Positions 23,549 through 34,768 of a stretch of 64,000 nt of DNA are shown one piece after another (position 1 is the first letter of the stretch; the number at the start of each line of letters is the position of its first letter). The position numbers and the translations under genes are program-made. The stretch covers positions 478,194-542,193 of the forward strand of contig JACTAT010000298.1 in the NCBI GenBank assembly GCA_014526335.1, read 5' to 3'. Source of the stretch: Chrysaora quinquecirrha (lineage: Eukaryota; Cnidaria; Scyphozoa; Semaeostomeae; Pelagiidae). Below the pieces are notes generated by a model. It made no database searches. It was not told the DNA's origin and saw only the letters and a program-made list of their open reading frames with translations.

Positions 23549-23627
23549 TATAAAATCTTAAGATTTAATTGGCATCAACAAGGATTTGTGTTTCAACTAG
23601 GGCCCAGTCTACTAGTTGATCAGCCTT
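23549..23627 (+). repeat. DIRS element left inverted terminal repeat
   Basis: 79 bp, matching in inverse orientation 49301-49379 with only about two mismatches by eye. It contains AAATCTTAAGATTT, ATTGGCATCAACAAGGATTT and CAACTAGGGCCCAGTCT. DIRS-type elements carry such inverted repeats. It interrupts the BEL gag frame. Confidence 0.75.
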
Positions 23628-23651
23628 GCTCGTTTTCCGCCCAAATAAAAC

Positions 23652-24682
23652 ATGTCGTCTTCTCAAAGAGCAGACGATCAGAGGTCGGAAAACGAACGGT
23701 TTACGCGGTTTACGCCAACGACAAATGATAAAAGTCAAGAAAACACAAATGAAATGAGTGAAGATTTCGAATCACTGGAAAAGGAAACCTCACTGGAAGA
23801 GGATTACCCGGATATTCGGGGATATCGCTAATAACAACGACGATGACAACCTAAACCTTGCGAGCCCGCATGAGAGAACTCAGAAGGCTGAAACGCCTCC
23901 GAGAAAGCGCAGGAAGGCTAAAACGCCTCCGCGAAAACAGTGAAAAAGGAAGGCTAAAATGCCTCAGTTGAAGAAGAAAACCAAAAGAAAGAGGAAACAA
24001 TTCTCTTCCTCGTCATCATCAAGCTCGAGCTCAGACTCAGTTTGCACTAGTAGTAGTGAATCTGAGTCATCTGAGGAGGAACACTCCGACCATCTTTGGC
24101 AGATGACAAAATCTGCCGATGTCAATGCATGGAGCCTCCCGAAAAAATTGTCAAAATCTTTTTCCCGTGAGCTCAGACAATTCTACACGGATGATGAGAT
24201 AAAAGATAATATACTTGAGGACTCACCAGTCCCCAAAAAACATCCCTTCAACTTCAAATATGGAGCACATAATCGAGACAAATTTGGCTGAAACCAAAAA
24301 CGGTTATGCCTCGGCCAATGACAAATCACTGCCACGCATTTCCTCAAAAATCAGGGATGTTATGGGCCCTTTGGGCCAACTTTGGCAAATGAGTCACAAA
24401 AAGGGCACAAGGAAAATCAAGCCAAACAAATTCAGAGAGAAGCTTGACCAGAGTGTGACTTTGCTCACACAGGCTATCTCAGCAATCACTTTCCATAGGA
24501 GAAGGGCTGTTCTGACTCCCCTTGTACGTCGGAGGGATTGAGCCCATTACTGGTTAAGAGAGAAATATAAGCAGGAACTGGATGCAGAAACCTCCAGTGT
24601 TTTTGGAAATAATTTTCTAAAAACAGTCCAAAAGGATGCAAAAGCTGCAGAGCTGAACGTGCTTCCATACCTTACCTGCTAA
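23652..24682 (+). pseudogene. DIRS gag-like protein (copy A, frameshifted)
   Basis: Opens at ATG 23652 just inside the left repeat. It shows a basic stretch, a long Ser run (SSSSSSSSSSD near 24010), an acidic stretch, and then the C-terminal helix region with LLTQAISAITFHRRR (about 24460-24500). That last motif is typical of DIRS/Ngaro gag. Frame breaks near 23820, 23941 and 24290, and a TGA at 24539-24541 that is open in copy B (TGG). The stop at 24680-24682 abuts the next frame. Confidence 0.65.
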
Positions 24683-26881
24683 ATGGAGCAAAAAGAAAGC
24701 AGCCCTTTCGAGGCGTCTCTCACACGAAGGCAAGACAGTGGCCTGGCAGAGCCATGGAGAACCTCCCGACTTTCAACAAGAGGCACAAGAAGTAAGAACA
24801 TGTCCATCAGCGAGAATGACACTCCTTTCCAGCATTGCCTTAAAACCAGTAGTGCAACGACATGTCCACCCTCTGATAAAGGGGCTGATTTCTCAAAAAA
24901 ATGCAAAACTACCCAAATACAGCAGCAAATACCCCTACTGAGCAAACCATACCAAAACAAGCTGCCAAAACAGCTAAACATAAAACAATTAATCTCACAG
25001 GAGGTGCAAAACATGCTGAAAATGGGTGTCATCCGCTCAGCAAACAACACAGTAGGGCAAGTCTTGAGCAACATATTTCTAAGGGAGAAAAAGGAAAACG
25101 GTCAATACAGACCAATCATAAATCTGAAACCACTATAAATCAATTTATTCCCTACGAAAAGTTCAAAATGGAAACACTGAAAAATGCACAGGAACTACTC
25201 CAACAGGGGGACCTATTGGTGAAAATAGACCTAAAAATGCATAATACTCGGTAAATCTTGCAGAAGAAAGCAGAAAACTCGTGCGCTTTCAATGGGACGG
25301 AAAGATGTACGAATACATGGCTCTGGTGTTTGGGCTCGGACCTGCACCAAGAGTGTTGACAAAAGTTCTAAAACCACCAATAACCCTCCTAAGGAGACTA
25401 AAAATAAGACTGGTAATATACATAGACGGCATCTAAATCATGGGAAAATCCCAGGAGGAAATAGCAATGGCAAGAGACACAACTCTATTTTTACTCCAAA
25501 ATCTTGGTTTTGTAATAAGGAGAAATCTATCTTGACCCCAGCAACAATTCTGGAGTTCCTGGGTGTAAAAATAGACTCGGAAGAAATGACATTTGCCATA
25601 CCAGAGAACAAGGCAACAACCATCATCCAACTTTGTTACCAAACGTTGGAGTCACCCCAGGTATCACTCAGGGAAGTGGCCAAAATAGTGGGGAAATTGA
25701 TGTCCACAGCCCAGGCATTCTCACCAGCTCCCATTTAAGTCAGATATCTGCAAAACCTTCTAGGATCGAACCTGAGCTCAAAATCTTACGAGACAAAAAT
25801 ATCGCTTTCACCAGAAGCCCGTCTAGAGCTGCAATGGTGGAAGGAAAACCTGACCCTCTACAATTCGCTGGGGAAACCCATAAAAATCACTCCCCCAGAA
25901 ATGAAAATCACATCCGATGCAGCGGGGGGCCCACAAGGAGGCTGGAGAGCACACTGCCAGGGTGTTTCTACGGGGGGCCAATTGTCCCAACAGGAAGAGA
26001 AGCTACATATCAATGTTCTGGAAATGATGGCAGCAGAACTCGCCATCAAAACATTCACCAAAAGCAAGAAGGTGACATCAGTCCACCTGAAGGTGGACAA
26101 TGCGACAGCCCTGTCCTACATAATGAAAATGGGGGGCACAAGAAACCAAACTCTGATACAAATAGCCAAACAAATATGGGAATATCTACTATCCGCAGGG
26201 ATCACCCTTACTGTAGAATACATACCATCCAGTCTGAACAAGGAAGCAGATTACGAATCCCGGAACACATGGGATTCATCCGAATGAAAACTGAACCCAA
26301 AAGTATTCCACAAAATATGCCAAAGACTGGGGACCCCTCAGATCGATATTTTTGCATCACGGCTATCGCACCAACTTCCTCGGTATATGAGCCGGAAATC
26401 AGAACCAACCAGCGAGGAGCAATGCTCTGCAACAGAACTGGGACCAGATATGTTTCCATATGCATTCCCTCCTTTCAATCTCTTAGGTCCAACTCTGAGG
26501 AAAGTAATGAAGCACAGTATGCAGATGATCCTAATTGCCCCACTTTGTGTAGGTCAGCCTTGGTACCCTCAACTCTTGGACATGACAATAAGGGACCCTC
26601 TTTTGCTCCCACAACAATACAACCTACTCTCAAATCCAGAGGGGGCAACACACCCATTGCTGGAAAACCAAACTCTACGGTTAGCGGCATGTCTCATCTC
26701 GGGGAACAGATGCAAAGTGCAGGCATATCAAAATCAGCTTCGCACCTTATCCTTAATACAAGAGCACCTGGTACAAGAAGAAATTACAATGCAAACTGGG
26801 AAAAGTTTTCTTGCTGGTGTAGTAAACAACTGGCAGATCCATTTACCCTGCTTTGAGTGTTTCATGTTCTTTGTGGGATAG
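24683..26881 (+). pseudogene. DIRS reverse transcriptase and RNase H (copy A, inactive)
   Basis: RT motifs in order: GQYRPIINLKPL (about 25104-25135), NQFIPYEKFKMETL, LVKIDLKMH, RFQWDGKMYEYMALVFGLGPAP (25281-25350), YIDGI (about 25420-25434) where YxDD is expected, and LEFLGVKID (about 25550). RNase H follows: ITSDAAGG, LEMMAAELA, KVDNATALSYI, PSSLNKEADYESR (25901-26270). The frame ends at a TGA at 26285-26287 where a Trp is usual. This stop is shared with copy B. The post-RNase H region with IDIFASR and the following segment runs to 26881. Frameshifts near 25140, 25253 and 25510, plus a stop at 25435 present only in copy A. Confidence 0.8.
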
Positions 26882-27443
26882 ATTTCATAACATTAATTTT
26901 GACGGCTTTAGATATTGTCATGGCATATAATTCAGATCCCCTGTTAATTGAGGTGAGTCCCAAAAGAGTTATTGTTTTCTGAGAAAGTTGCATCGAGATT
27001 AACTCATCATTATGGGCTAGATTAGATTTGATGTGCTTGAGGACCTGTTCCAAATCCCATACGAATGTATATTTTGGTAAAGGGGGTCGCTCTTTGCAAA
27101 TGCCCTTTAGGAGAGCCGTGACTTGGGGATGTTATCCAATTTTAAATCCCTCTATTGGGCAATGCATAGCAGATTTTGCAGATCTATAATTGTTCGGTAT
27201 GCTTTGCCTTCATCATATAGTTCAGCTAGAAAGTTAGTGACAAAATTTAAAGGCCATGAAAAACCATCCTACCAATAAAAGTTAATGCATTCCCACAAGG
27301 CTGGGAATTTTGCCTAATCACATGCATAGAATCATACCTGAAAATGACACAACCTTGGAGAGAAATCCTAACTGGTGAAGAACAAGACCAATTCTGGCTT
27401 AGTGTTAATCCACCACACAATCCTATCTCTAAATCTTCTCTAA
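26690..27443 (+). pseudogene. DIRS tyrosine recombinase, scrambled by inversion (copy A)
   Basis: The N-terminal part NYNANWEKFSCWC lies on the plus strand (to about 26858). The next part, with YGIWDLEQVL-like core and LTSINRGSELYAM (the first catalytic Arg region), is on the minus strand between about 27255 and 26860. The following part returns to plus with AFPQGWEFCLITCIESYLK and ISKSSLT (about 27280-27443), where the MITE cuts it. The order is correct only if the middle is flipped, so about 395 bp were inverted in place. The catalytic H-x-x-R and Tyr segment is at 49053-49292. Confidence 0.75.
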
Positions 27444-27446
27444 CTA

Positions 27447-27678
27447 CAATCTTGGACAAAATATTTGGGACAAGGCATTTTCTCCAAGGAATAAGGCCAA
27501 TTCCATTGATTTTCTACTTCCATAACTTCAATTCTCCCCCCTTTTACCCCCAAAACAATGTTGGTAGTAGAGCAAAACAACTTTTGTACGAAACAACATT
27601 GTAACGGGGGAGAAGGGGGAATCAATAGATAGTAGCAAAACTATCTAGGCCGTTCCAATTATATTTTGTCCAAGATTG
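27447..27678. mobile_element. 231-bp MITE, TA target (copy A)
   Basis: Terminal inverted repeats CAATCTTGGACAAAATAT and its inverse. TA stands on the left. The right flank here is TCTGTA, the end of a palindromic element, instead of TA. Two sister copies are at 48018-48248 and 48821-49051. Terminal structure and TA target fit a Tc1/mariner-type non-autonomous element. Confidence 0.75.
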
Positions 27679-28386
27679 TCTGTAGAAAATTTTTTTGAGA
27701 GGAACTTAAATTTTGAAAAAGATGCTACAAAATATCGACTTCTCACCTAAATTCCCTTTAAATGCTCAAAGAGCATACAGTATCATGTAAGTCCAGTGAA
27801 AGTCGAAAAATTACACGCCCAGAAGCCACACCCTTAATTTACGATGCTGTTTTGTTCGGCGAACGGTTGTATCCACACAAACATTGACTTGATAACGAGT
27901 TCATGCTCGAAACGTCGTTTACTTAATATAAGAAGATTTCAACTGGTACAATAATGTATATATTTTAATTCTTGTTTGTTCAAACATTGTACAGAGCTGA
28001 AAACATACGGGTAACCATCGGGTAACCATACGATATATAAAGGGCATAAGATATACCCTTTATATATTATGGTTACCCGTGGTTACCCGTGGTTACCCTT
28101 GCTAAATCCATATAAAAAGCATAAAGAATCATGGTTACCCGTATTGTTACCCGATGGTTACCCGTACGTTCTCAACTCTATGCTATGTTTGCATTAAGAA
28201 AAACCTTTTGTCGAACATAACAGCTTCATAATATTAAGAGTGTGGCTTTAGGGCGTGTCAGTTTTCGATTTTCACTGAGCATATATGCCCCTTGATCATT
28301 GAAGAAGGGTTTAAATGAAAAATCAATATTTTGTAACATCTTTTTGACTATACAAACGTCCTTTCAGAAATATGTTATGCAAACAG
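27679..28386. mobile_element. long palindromic element with GGTTACCCGT repeats, copy 1
   Basis: Starts TCTGTAGAAAATTTTTTTGA. The right half is an imperfect inverse of the left half, including the AAAGATGCTACAAAATAT and GAAGCCACACCCTTAAT blocks. The centre (about 28005-28165) is packed with ACGGGTAACCAT motifs and their inverses around a TATATAAAGGG stem. No coding sequence. Could fold into one giant cruciform. Confidence 0.65.
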
Positions 28387-28883
28387 TCTGTACAACATTT
28401 TTTTGAGAGCAACTTAAATTTTCAAAAAGATGCTACAAAATATCGATTTCTCACTTAAATTCCCTTTCAATGCTCAAAGAGCATACAGTATAATGTAAGT
28501 CCAGTGAGATTCGAAAAATTACACGCCGAGAAGCCACACCCTTAATTTATGATGCTGTTATGCTCGATGAACAGTTCTATCCACACAAACATTGACTTGA
28601 TAACGAGCTCGTGCTCGAAACGTCGTTTATTTAATATAAGAAAAATTCAACTGGTACAATACTGTATATATTTCTATTCTTGTTTGTTCAAACATTGTAC
28701 AGAGCTGAAAACATACGGGTAACCATCGGGTAACCATACGGGTAACCATGATTCTATATGCATTTTGTATGGATTTAGCAAGGATAACCACGGGTAACCA
28801 TAATATATAAAGGGAATAAGATATATCCTTTATATATTATGGTTACCCGTGGTTACCCGTGGTTACCCTTGCTAAATCCATAC
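28387..28883. mobile_element. palindromic element, copy 2, truncated right
   Basis: Begins again with TCTGTACAACATTTTTTTGA directly after copy 1 and follows the left half and centre. It stops within the GGTTACCC cluster near 28880, where the BEL gag fragment begins. Confidence 0.6.
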
Positions 28884-28900
28884 ATTTGTCTGGCCAGTGT

Positions 28901-30050
28901 TTATTTGGGCAATAAAACATCTTGGTTCCTTCTTTCTGTTGTCATGAAAGCTGTTCTTTGCCTATGTGTGTCTGATCTCCTTTCATCTTGTAGTTTGATA
29001 CCTTCATCTTCAGTTACATTTCTTTTCAGCCATTTTCTTATTTCTTTCAACAGATCATCAAAGCTCCACATTTCCCATTCATCATCATTCCTTGTAAGGT
29101 CTGGCTTTATGTTAGGTAACTTGGCAAGTGTAGATAATACCAATCCTTCAATTTTACTGTGGCCATTCATGGCTCTCAGAGCTTCATAATTTATGCAAAG
29201 AATATCATAAAACTCTTTAACTTTACCATATTTTGACCCTCTTAAAACAGGCAAATCTATGATCTCTTTTGTATGGGCGGCTATCACAGTTTTTCCTGTC
29301 CATATTCATCTTCAAGTAATTTCCATGCTCTATCATATCCTGCTTCAGTGTTAGGTATATTTCCTAGCATTTGATGACATTCTCCTCTTACGCTTTGTAG
29401 CAGGTATCCTAATTTCACAACCTTGTTCAAAGGCTGATTATTTATTTGTGCCTTAAATTGATTAGAGAATCTTATCCAATCTTTGGCAGTCCCTTTAAAA
29501 GGAGCAATACTTAACTTAGGTAAGTTGACTTCATTCTCTTTATGTTTTCTTACTATCTCAATTTCTTTTTTCTTTTGTTTCAAGCATAATTCTTTGTTGT
29601 TCTTTCCATGCTGCTCTGTCTTTTTTCTAATTTCTCTTTTCTCAGATGTTCTTCATATTCTTGAATTTCTTTTCTCTCATCTTCCTTACGTTTTCTCTCT
29701 TGCTGCTGTTCCTTTTCCCTCTCTATATTCTTAATTATTTCATTATTTTCATGCAGAACTACCTTGCCTTTTTCATACATTTTAAATGCCTCTTGAAAGC
29801 TATTTCGTGTCTCCTTTATCCATTCCTGTACAGTGCCAATCGCCTGCTCTTCATCAATCATCAATTCTGCAGTCTTTTCAATCAAATCTTCTAATGCTTT
29901 TACCTTGTTTGGCATGGTGACTTCACATAACCGGCCTAGTTTCCACATGTCTTTTTGTTCAACTGCTTCCTTAATTTGCTCCCCATACATATTTGCCTTT
30001 ACCACCTCTTTCTCCAATAACTTCTTCGTTGCTGTAGATTCCATTTTCAA
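28901..30050 (-). pseudogene. BEL/Pao gag (frameshifted, 3'-truncated)
   Basis: Capsid precursor. The first 156 codons (30050-29580) are helical and very rich in Glu/Lys/Gln (ERKRKEDERKEIQEYEEHLRK region), a coiled-coil N-terminus. A frameshift or stop follows. The second part has the DUF1759 core LPKLSIAPFKGTAKDWIRFS and AWKLLEDEYGQ (29580-29290), then IDLPVLRGSKYGKVKEFYD and IRKWLKRN (29287-28901). No zinc knuckles or pol are left. The family differs from the plus-strand BEL at 21.9/50.4 kb. Confidence 0.75.
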
Positions 30051-30110
30051 ACTATTGTTTTCTATAACTCAATATCTTTCACAGTTCTTGTCCCCTCGTG
30101 GTCGCCACTT

Positions 30111-30378
30111 TATAGTGAAACCCTCCTTCCTTAGTCTGCCGCGCCTTAGAGTAACACCATAAAAGAAAGTCGTGTAAAACAAACAAGAACAAATAAAAAA
30201 TATTTAAGCATAACAAAACAGTTAAAAGTCATACGAAGTCTCTTTAATTCTTTAATGCCATCATCGTCCTAAAAGGCCATCTTGATCATCGAAAAAACTC
30301 GTCCCTTTCTTCTTCCACGTGCTCTCCTACTTCATGTAAAATTGCCCCCAAGAGCGCTCCTTCACAGCGTTCTTAACA
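30111..30378 (-). repeat. BEL/Pao 5' LTR
   Basis: About 268 bp, beginning TGTTAAGAACGCTG on the minus strand and ending ...CACTATA three bases before the primer-binding site. Only one LTR is present, so the pair cannot be compared. Confidence 0.55.
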
Positions 30379-30515
30379 ATACTCTAACTGCAACTTTTAT
30401 TTCTTTGTTTTCTGGGGTTGGGGCTGCCCCTCCAAAATAAATCATGATTTTAACACAAGTGATCTCTACTCCCACTCCCCCTATAAAACCGCCACTGTTT
30501 TATTTTGTTACACTA

Positions 30516-30919
30516 TACACGCTTTTTTTTATAAAGAACCACTTTTTAAGGAACCTACATGTAGAAGGCCTGAAAATTTAAAGAACTGATACTACTAAAG
30601 GAAAGTCATTAAGGAACTTTTCAATGTTGAATGCCTTTATCATTGCAAATAATCAAGAATTAAAAAGCCGGTTCCATTCATTTGCAGTCAAAAATCACAT
30701 AAATTGTACGTTAAGCATGTACCAAATGTTTCCTTGATTAGTCCCGAGCTTTGCTCACATGCAAGTTTCTCTCTATTATTGTTATAACCACTGTATATGC
30801 AGTTAAAATTAAGGAGCTATTAAGGAACTTTTTGAACTACGATTGCCTCAAAGAGGTCCAAAAATAAGGAACTTTTAGAACTAGGCCTTGAGGTAGGTTC
30901 CTTATAAAAAAAGCGTGTA
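30516..30919. mobile_element. MITE with TACACGCTTTTTT ends (copy B)
   Basis: Counterpart of the element at 7958-8360, with the same terminal inverted repeats and interior. Confidence 0.65.
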
Positions 30920-32881
30920 GAGTATCAGCGGGATTTGCTGAACAGTTAAGGTTTATTGGCCTTTTTTTCCAGAGCTGAGTTAAAAAAATCTAAAACAAAA
31001 TATGCATGTTTAAACTTATTCATGATTGTTTACTTTCTGTGTAGCTTGTAAATCTCCGTTTATTTTTTGTAGCTTCTGTAGCCTTTGTTTCTGCATCCAT
31101 ATTTTTGGCCTAAATTGAGGCAAGGCAGGATTTGCCAGACGCAAAGTTTTATCTTTGAATTTAATGTAGAGGCCTGTTGTCCTTATGGGGCACCTTGGAT
31201 GGGGCTAAGCCTGGCAGCAATGTTTTTGTTTTTATCAGGTAATTTCTTAGAGCTGGGCCGCGGCAACTCGAAATGGCACCAAATTATCTTGTTGATGATT
31301 TGCGAGATGAAATAATGCCTTAATTTTTTGTTTTGACGCTCGCAACTTCAAGAAAAAATAAGTTGTTTCGGGTTACAAAAATTTGCTTGGTGAGTCAATT
31401 TTGAAATTTTTTTCTTGTTTTTCCACTCCAAATTTTTCACCACTCCAGTTTCTTTCATCAAGAAACAAACAAGCTAAACTGTGCTCAAGTTGTTATTTTA
31501 GGCCTCTTGGATAGAAAAATAGTGTTTCACTTGCCAATTCATTTAAACTTTCCACAAAAAATTAACTTTTCTCCTGCCTTTGAAAAACTAATCTCTCGCC
31601 CTTTGGCGCAGTAAATATACTTTTCAACAATAAAATTGATTCTCTGACTTTGCTTCATACAATTTGTTTGTATCAAACCGAAGGAATCAATAGGATTTTA
31701 CACTGCAATTGGCCTGTGCCAAAGGCGACCAAACAGCAATTTTGCACCTGAAAATACGCAACATTCTAAACAAATAATCTTTAGTATCTATTGTCAAATT
31801 TAGCTCAAATTAAACAAACAAATAGTTGAAAAGTCAATCTTTAAGCATATTAACAGCTTGGAGAAATTTGCGCATTGAAATAAGTTTTTTAGGCTCAAGT
31901 TTCGAAAACTGCTGGTTGGATTCTAGTAAATGCGAAAATTATACTTAGAATTTCATATGTTTTATGAACTAACTTTTTAAAAACTACTCGTGGTTACTTA
32001 CTCTGTCAATATTCAAATTTTGATTTTTTTAAATGCCTGTTTCCTCAACTACCGTACTCTTAGGAAAGAAAATTTTGTTGTCACGGTGAAGCCATGGGAC
32101 AGATGAGAGTGGATGAAAATAAAACACCAAATCTGCTTGATTGGATGTTATAGTGAATTTGTTACTTTGTCTTGAAGGAAACACAATAATATGGTACAAG
32201 TAAAGAATTTAGAAATTGCGTATTTTCTTCTGTTACAGAGGGTGTCCAGTAAATACCAAAAGCCAAATATTTTACCTAGTTTTGTAAAGGTTCCACATCC
32301 ATCCACAAATCGAGTTCCAATGTCAATTCAAAAAAACGCCATTGTCTGAATAACATGATAAACTGTCCCTGACTGGAGTTTGGCATTTTTTTAGCCAACT
32401 CAACCTCAGTACAGTCATGTGATCACAGGGTCTAAATTAACAAAAACGATATCGGCGTCACAATTTTTGGTTGAGTCACAGGAGTTATGATTTATTATGA
32501 TCTCTTAAAAATATCTGCGTTACATTTGCATGTGTCAAAACATATCAAAAGATAGATAAAAAGATGGAGAACACACAGATAATATGTCAGTTGTCATTGA
32601 TGTTCATTTGGCTGAGTAAAACACGTTTTAATGACAAAAGTCAGGCAAATTTCGTCGTCTGTCAAATTCTGGCGATACCCTACAAATTTACACTACATTA
32701 TATTTCATAATTTCACATGTGATATCATATGAATTATTTTATATCATACATTTAATTTTTTACCATTTTTCTTTCCATAACATTAGATTATATTTTGTTA
32801 TCTAATACTGTATTATATTATATTAGTTATTACCATATCATGGTATACTATATTTTATCATTATGCATTACATTATATTAT
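30920..32881. other. non-coding AT-rich sequence (copy B)
   Basis: Counterpart of 8361-10321; nothing recognisable. Confidence 0.5.
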
Positions 32882-32896
32882 ATAATGTCATATGTT

Positions 32897-33921
32897 TCAA
32901 GGTTGTTACAGTCGGGGGTGGTAGTGGGGATAAGCTCCCACTCCCTATAAAATGCTCCCAACGGTGTGCGTCTCAAACAGCCTCTGACAACCAAGTCCAG
33001 CTCCTGGCCTTCCCATGTGGTTTAGCTACTAAGCCCGGCGAAACCGTTCTTACTGACAGGGAAAGGGGCAAAGGCCGGTCACTGGCACCTCGAAACCAGT
33101 TGCTTCGGGCAGGTGGGGCTTGTCAACCTTGGATGGCAGCTCACCTAGGAGAAGGCAAACTCTGATCTCAAACCTCCACTGCCTTGCGGCATACCCTCGC
33201 GCGGGAAAGGCTAAGGGAGTAAACCCCAACAGAAAATCCGGAGCTGGAGTCCCTAAGGCGGCCTGACAACGTATCGTCAAACCCGGCAACTCCTGTGGCG
33301 CAGCTGGAGCCTAGCTGTATTGACTCTGTCTTTCCCTTGGACCTGCCAGCTGCGAGGAGAGGGGGGACTGCTGCATGGGCAACAGCTGGCCCTCCATATC
33401 ATCTTGCCCAGGCTTTGTAGCTCCACTGGAGAGGCAATCCTGCGTCATCGCAAGATGTCGACTCAACACGGAAGGGGGCAGTTACCGGTTATAAGCTCAT
33501 CCGATTGGTGAAGGAAAGGAGCGCCAGGGGTCTCCTTTGACAGTGGGAGAGGCCATTGCGCCTCATTGGACAGCTACCGCCCAAAACTACGCTTCAAAGA
33601 TGTGTGTAAGAAAGACATAAAGCTGTGCAGCATTGATCCCAATTCATGGGAGAGCCAGGCAGACGACCGCCCTTCCTGGCGACTCGCAGTCAGGCAGGGT
33701 ACATCAGGTGCAGAGGCTGAACGAAACCATCTGCAGCCCAGAGGAGAGTGAGGCGGAAGCAGCAGCAACAGCGGCCCCAACAGCCATCCGCCTTCACCTG
33801 CATCAAGTGTGGCAGGGACTGCCACTCCCGAGTTGGACTGCATAGCCATTCCCTGCGATGCAGATAGACTTACTAAAGGAGCTACACCATCGTCTTCCGA
33901 GACTGACGGCTGCCGAGGACG
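32897..33921 (+). mobile_element. internally deleted LINE derivative (copy B)
   Basis: Same insertion as 10337-11356, with the same 15-bp flanking repeats at 32882-32896 and 33922-33936. Confidence 0.7.
33566..33868 (+). pseudogene. C-terminal LINE fragment with intact zinc-finger cysteines (copy B)
   Basis: Same fragment as 11000-11302. The CIKCGRDCHSRVGLHSH finger keeps both cysteines, but a shift near 33730 puts it out of frame with the upstream RFKDVCKKD part. Confidence 0.6.
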
Positions 33922-34768
33922 ATAATGTCATATGTTATATCATATCAATATTATGTAATATATTATATTATATTTTATTTTAACACTTTACGTTTTACAA
34001 TACAGTATTAAATTTCATTATATCATATCACAGGATATTTTTTATCATTTTAAATTATCATATCATGAGACATGGATAAGACATGGTTGACAAACGAGAC
34101 AACATCAATGACAAAGTGGTTGCTTAGAAAAAACCGTCTTATAAATCAGGAACCAAGTAGTAAAACTTAGGGCGAAACCCGATTTAATTATCCCGATCCA
34201 TTTGATTTCAAATAGAAATTTAGGATAAAACCCAATCTAAAAACTTGGCGAAACCCAATTTTGGAAAGCTAAAGGACGATTCTTAACATTTTTTGTAATA
34301 ATCCAGGAAATGGAAAACAAAGGAGTAGCGCCTCAAAAACATTTACAACGAAATTTCTACAGTGGGTGTCAAAAAACCGATAAAGTATGCCATTATTTAA
34401 AGAAAGATATGAAAATTCCTGCCAATTCAATGCAAAGTACGTGAAACTTTCGAGTTGTGATAAAGTTTTTGCAGAATGTTATGGTTCGAGAGAAAATTCA
34501 GTTATTTTGGTATAATTAGCGGAATCATTTTTGGGCATACTTAAAAGCTTTTTTTCGTCTGACACTCCTTAGAGTATGAACGTCAGAAACAGACCAAAAC
34601 AATAGACTAAGGCGGAATTTATACCCAGATGCGGATCGAAATGCACCAATCAGAAAGTGAAGCTAAATTGCTATTGTGTTTTAAACACCAATCAGCCTGA
34701 GGGATGCAGCGGGAAGATAAATAGAAAATTAATTAAATAGTCCAAGTGATAAAACAAACTCTTTCTGT

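Larger units (their letters stand above)
7821..27678. repeat. duplicated block, copy A (~19.9 kb)
   Basis: From ATACTCTAACTG at 7821 the sequence is collinear with 30379 onward (copy B) in everything listed below, at very high identity by eye (mostly single-base homopolymer differences). Larger differences: 1,643 bp present in A at 22730-24372 is missing in B. A 346-bp stretch of A (27098-27443) is missing in B. A short filler in A at 16829-16855 replaces about 50 bp of B. Both orientations are the same (+/+). Confidence 0.9.
23549..27678 (+). mobile_element. DIRS-type tyrosine-recombinase retrotransposon, copy A part
   Basis: Left terminal repeat, gag, RT-RNase H and the N-terminal part of a tyrosine recombinase, in overlapping frames as is usual for DIRS elements. 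The recombinase is rearranged by inversion and MITE insertion. Its C-terminus and the right terminal repeat are found only beyond copy B (49053-49379). Inactive. Confidence 0.8.
28884..30378 (-). mobile_element. BEL/Pao element fragment, minus strand (LTR, PBS, gag)
   Basis: Reading leftwards: LTR (30378-30111), AAG, primer-binding site TGGCGACCACGAGGGGA (30107-30091), short leader, gag. It is truncated in the 3' part of gag against the palindromic element. Its outer LTR edge is exactly where copy B begins (30379). Confidence 0.75.

Noticed and set aside
25633..26856. 407-codon plus-strand frame rich in Pro, Ser and Asn (and its copy at 46551-47774)
   Set aside because: Most of it is an overlapping wrong frame across the DIRS RT/RNase H. 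Only its last ~55 codons, the recombinase N-terminus, are real.
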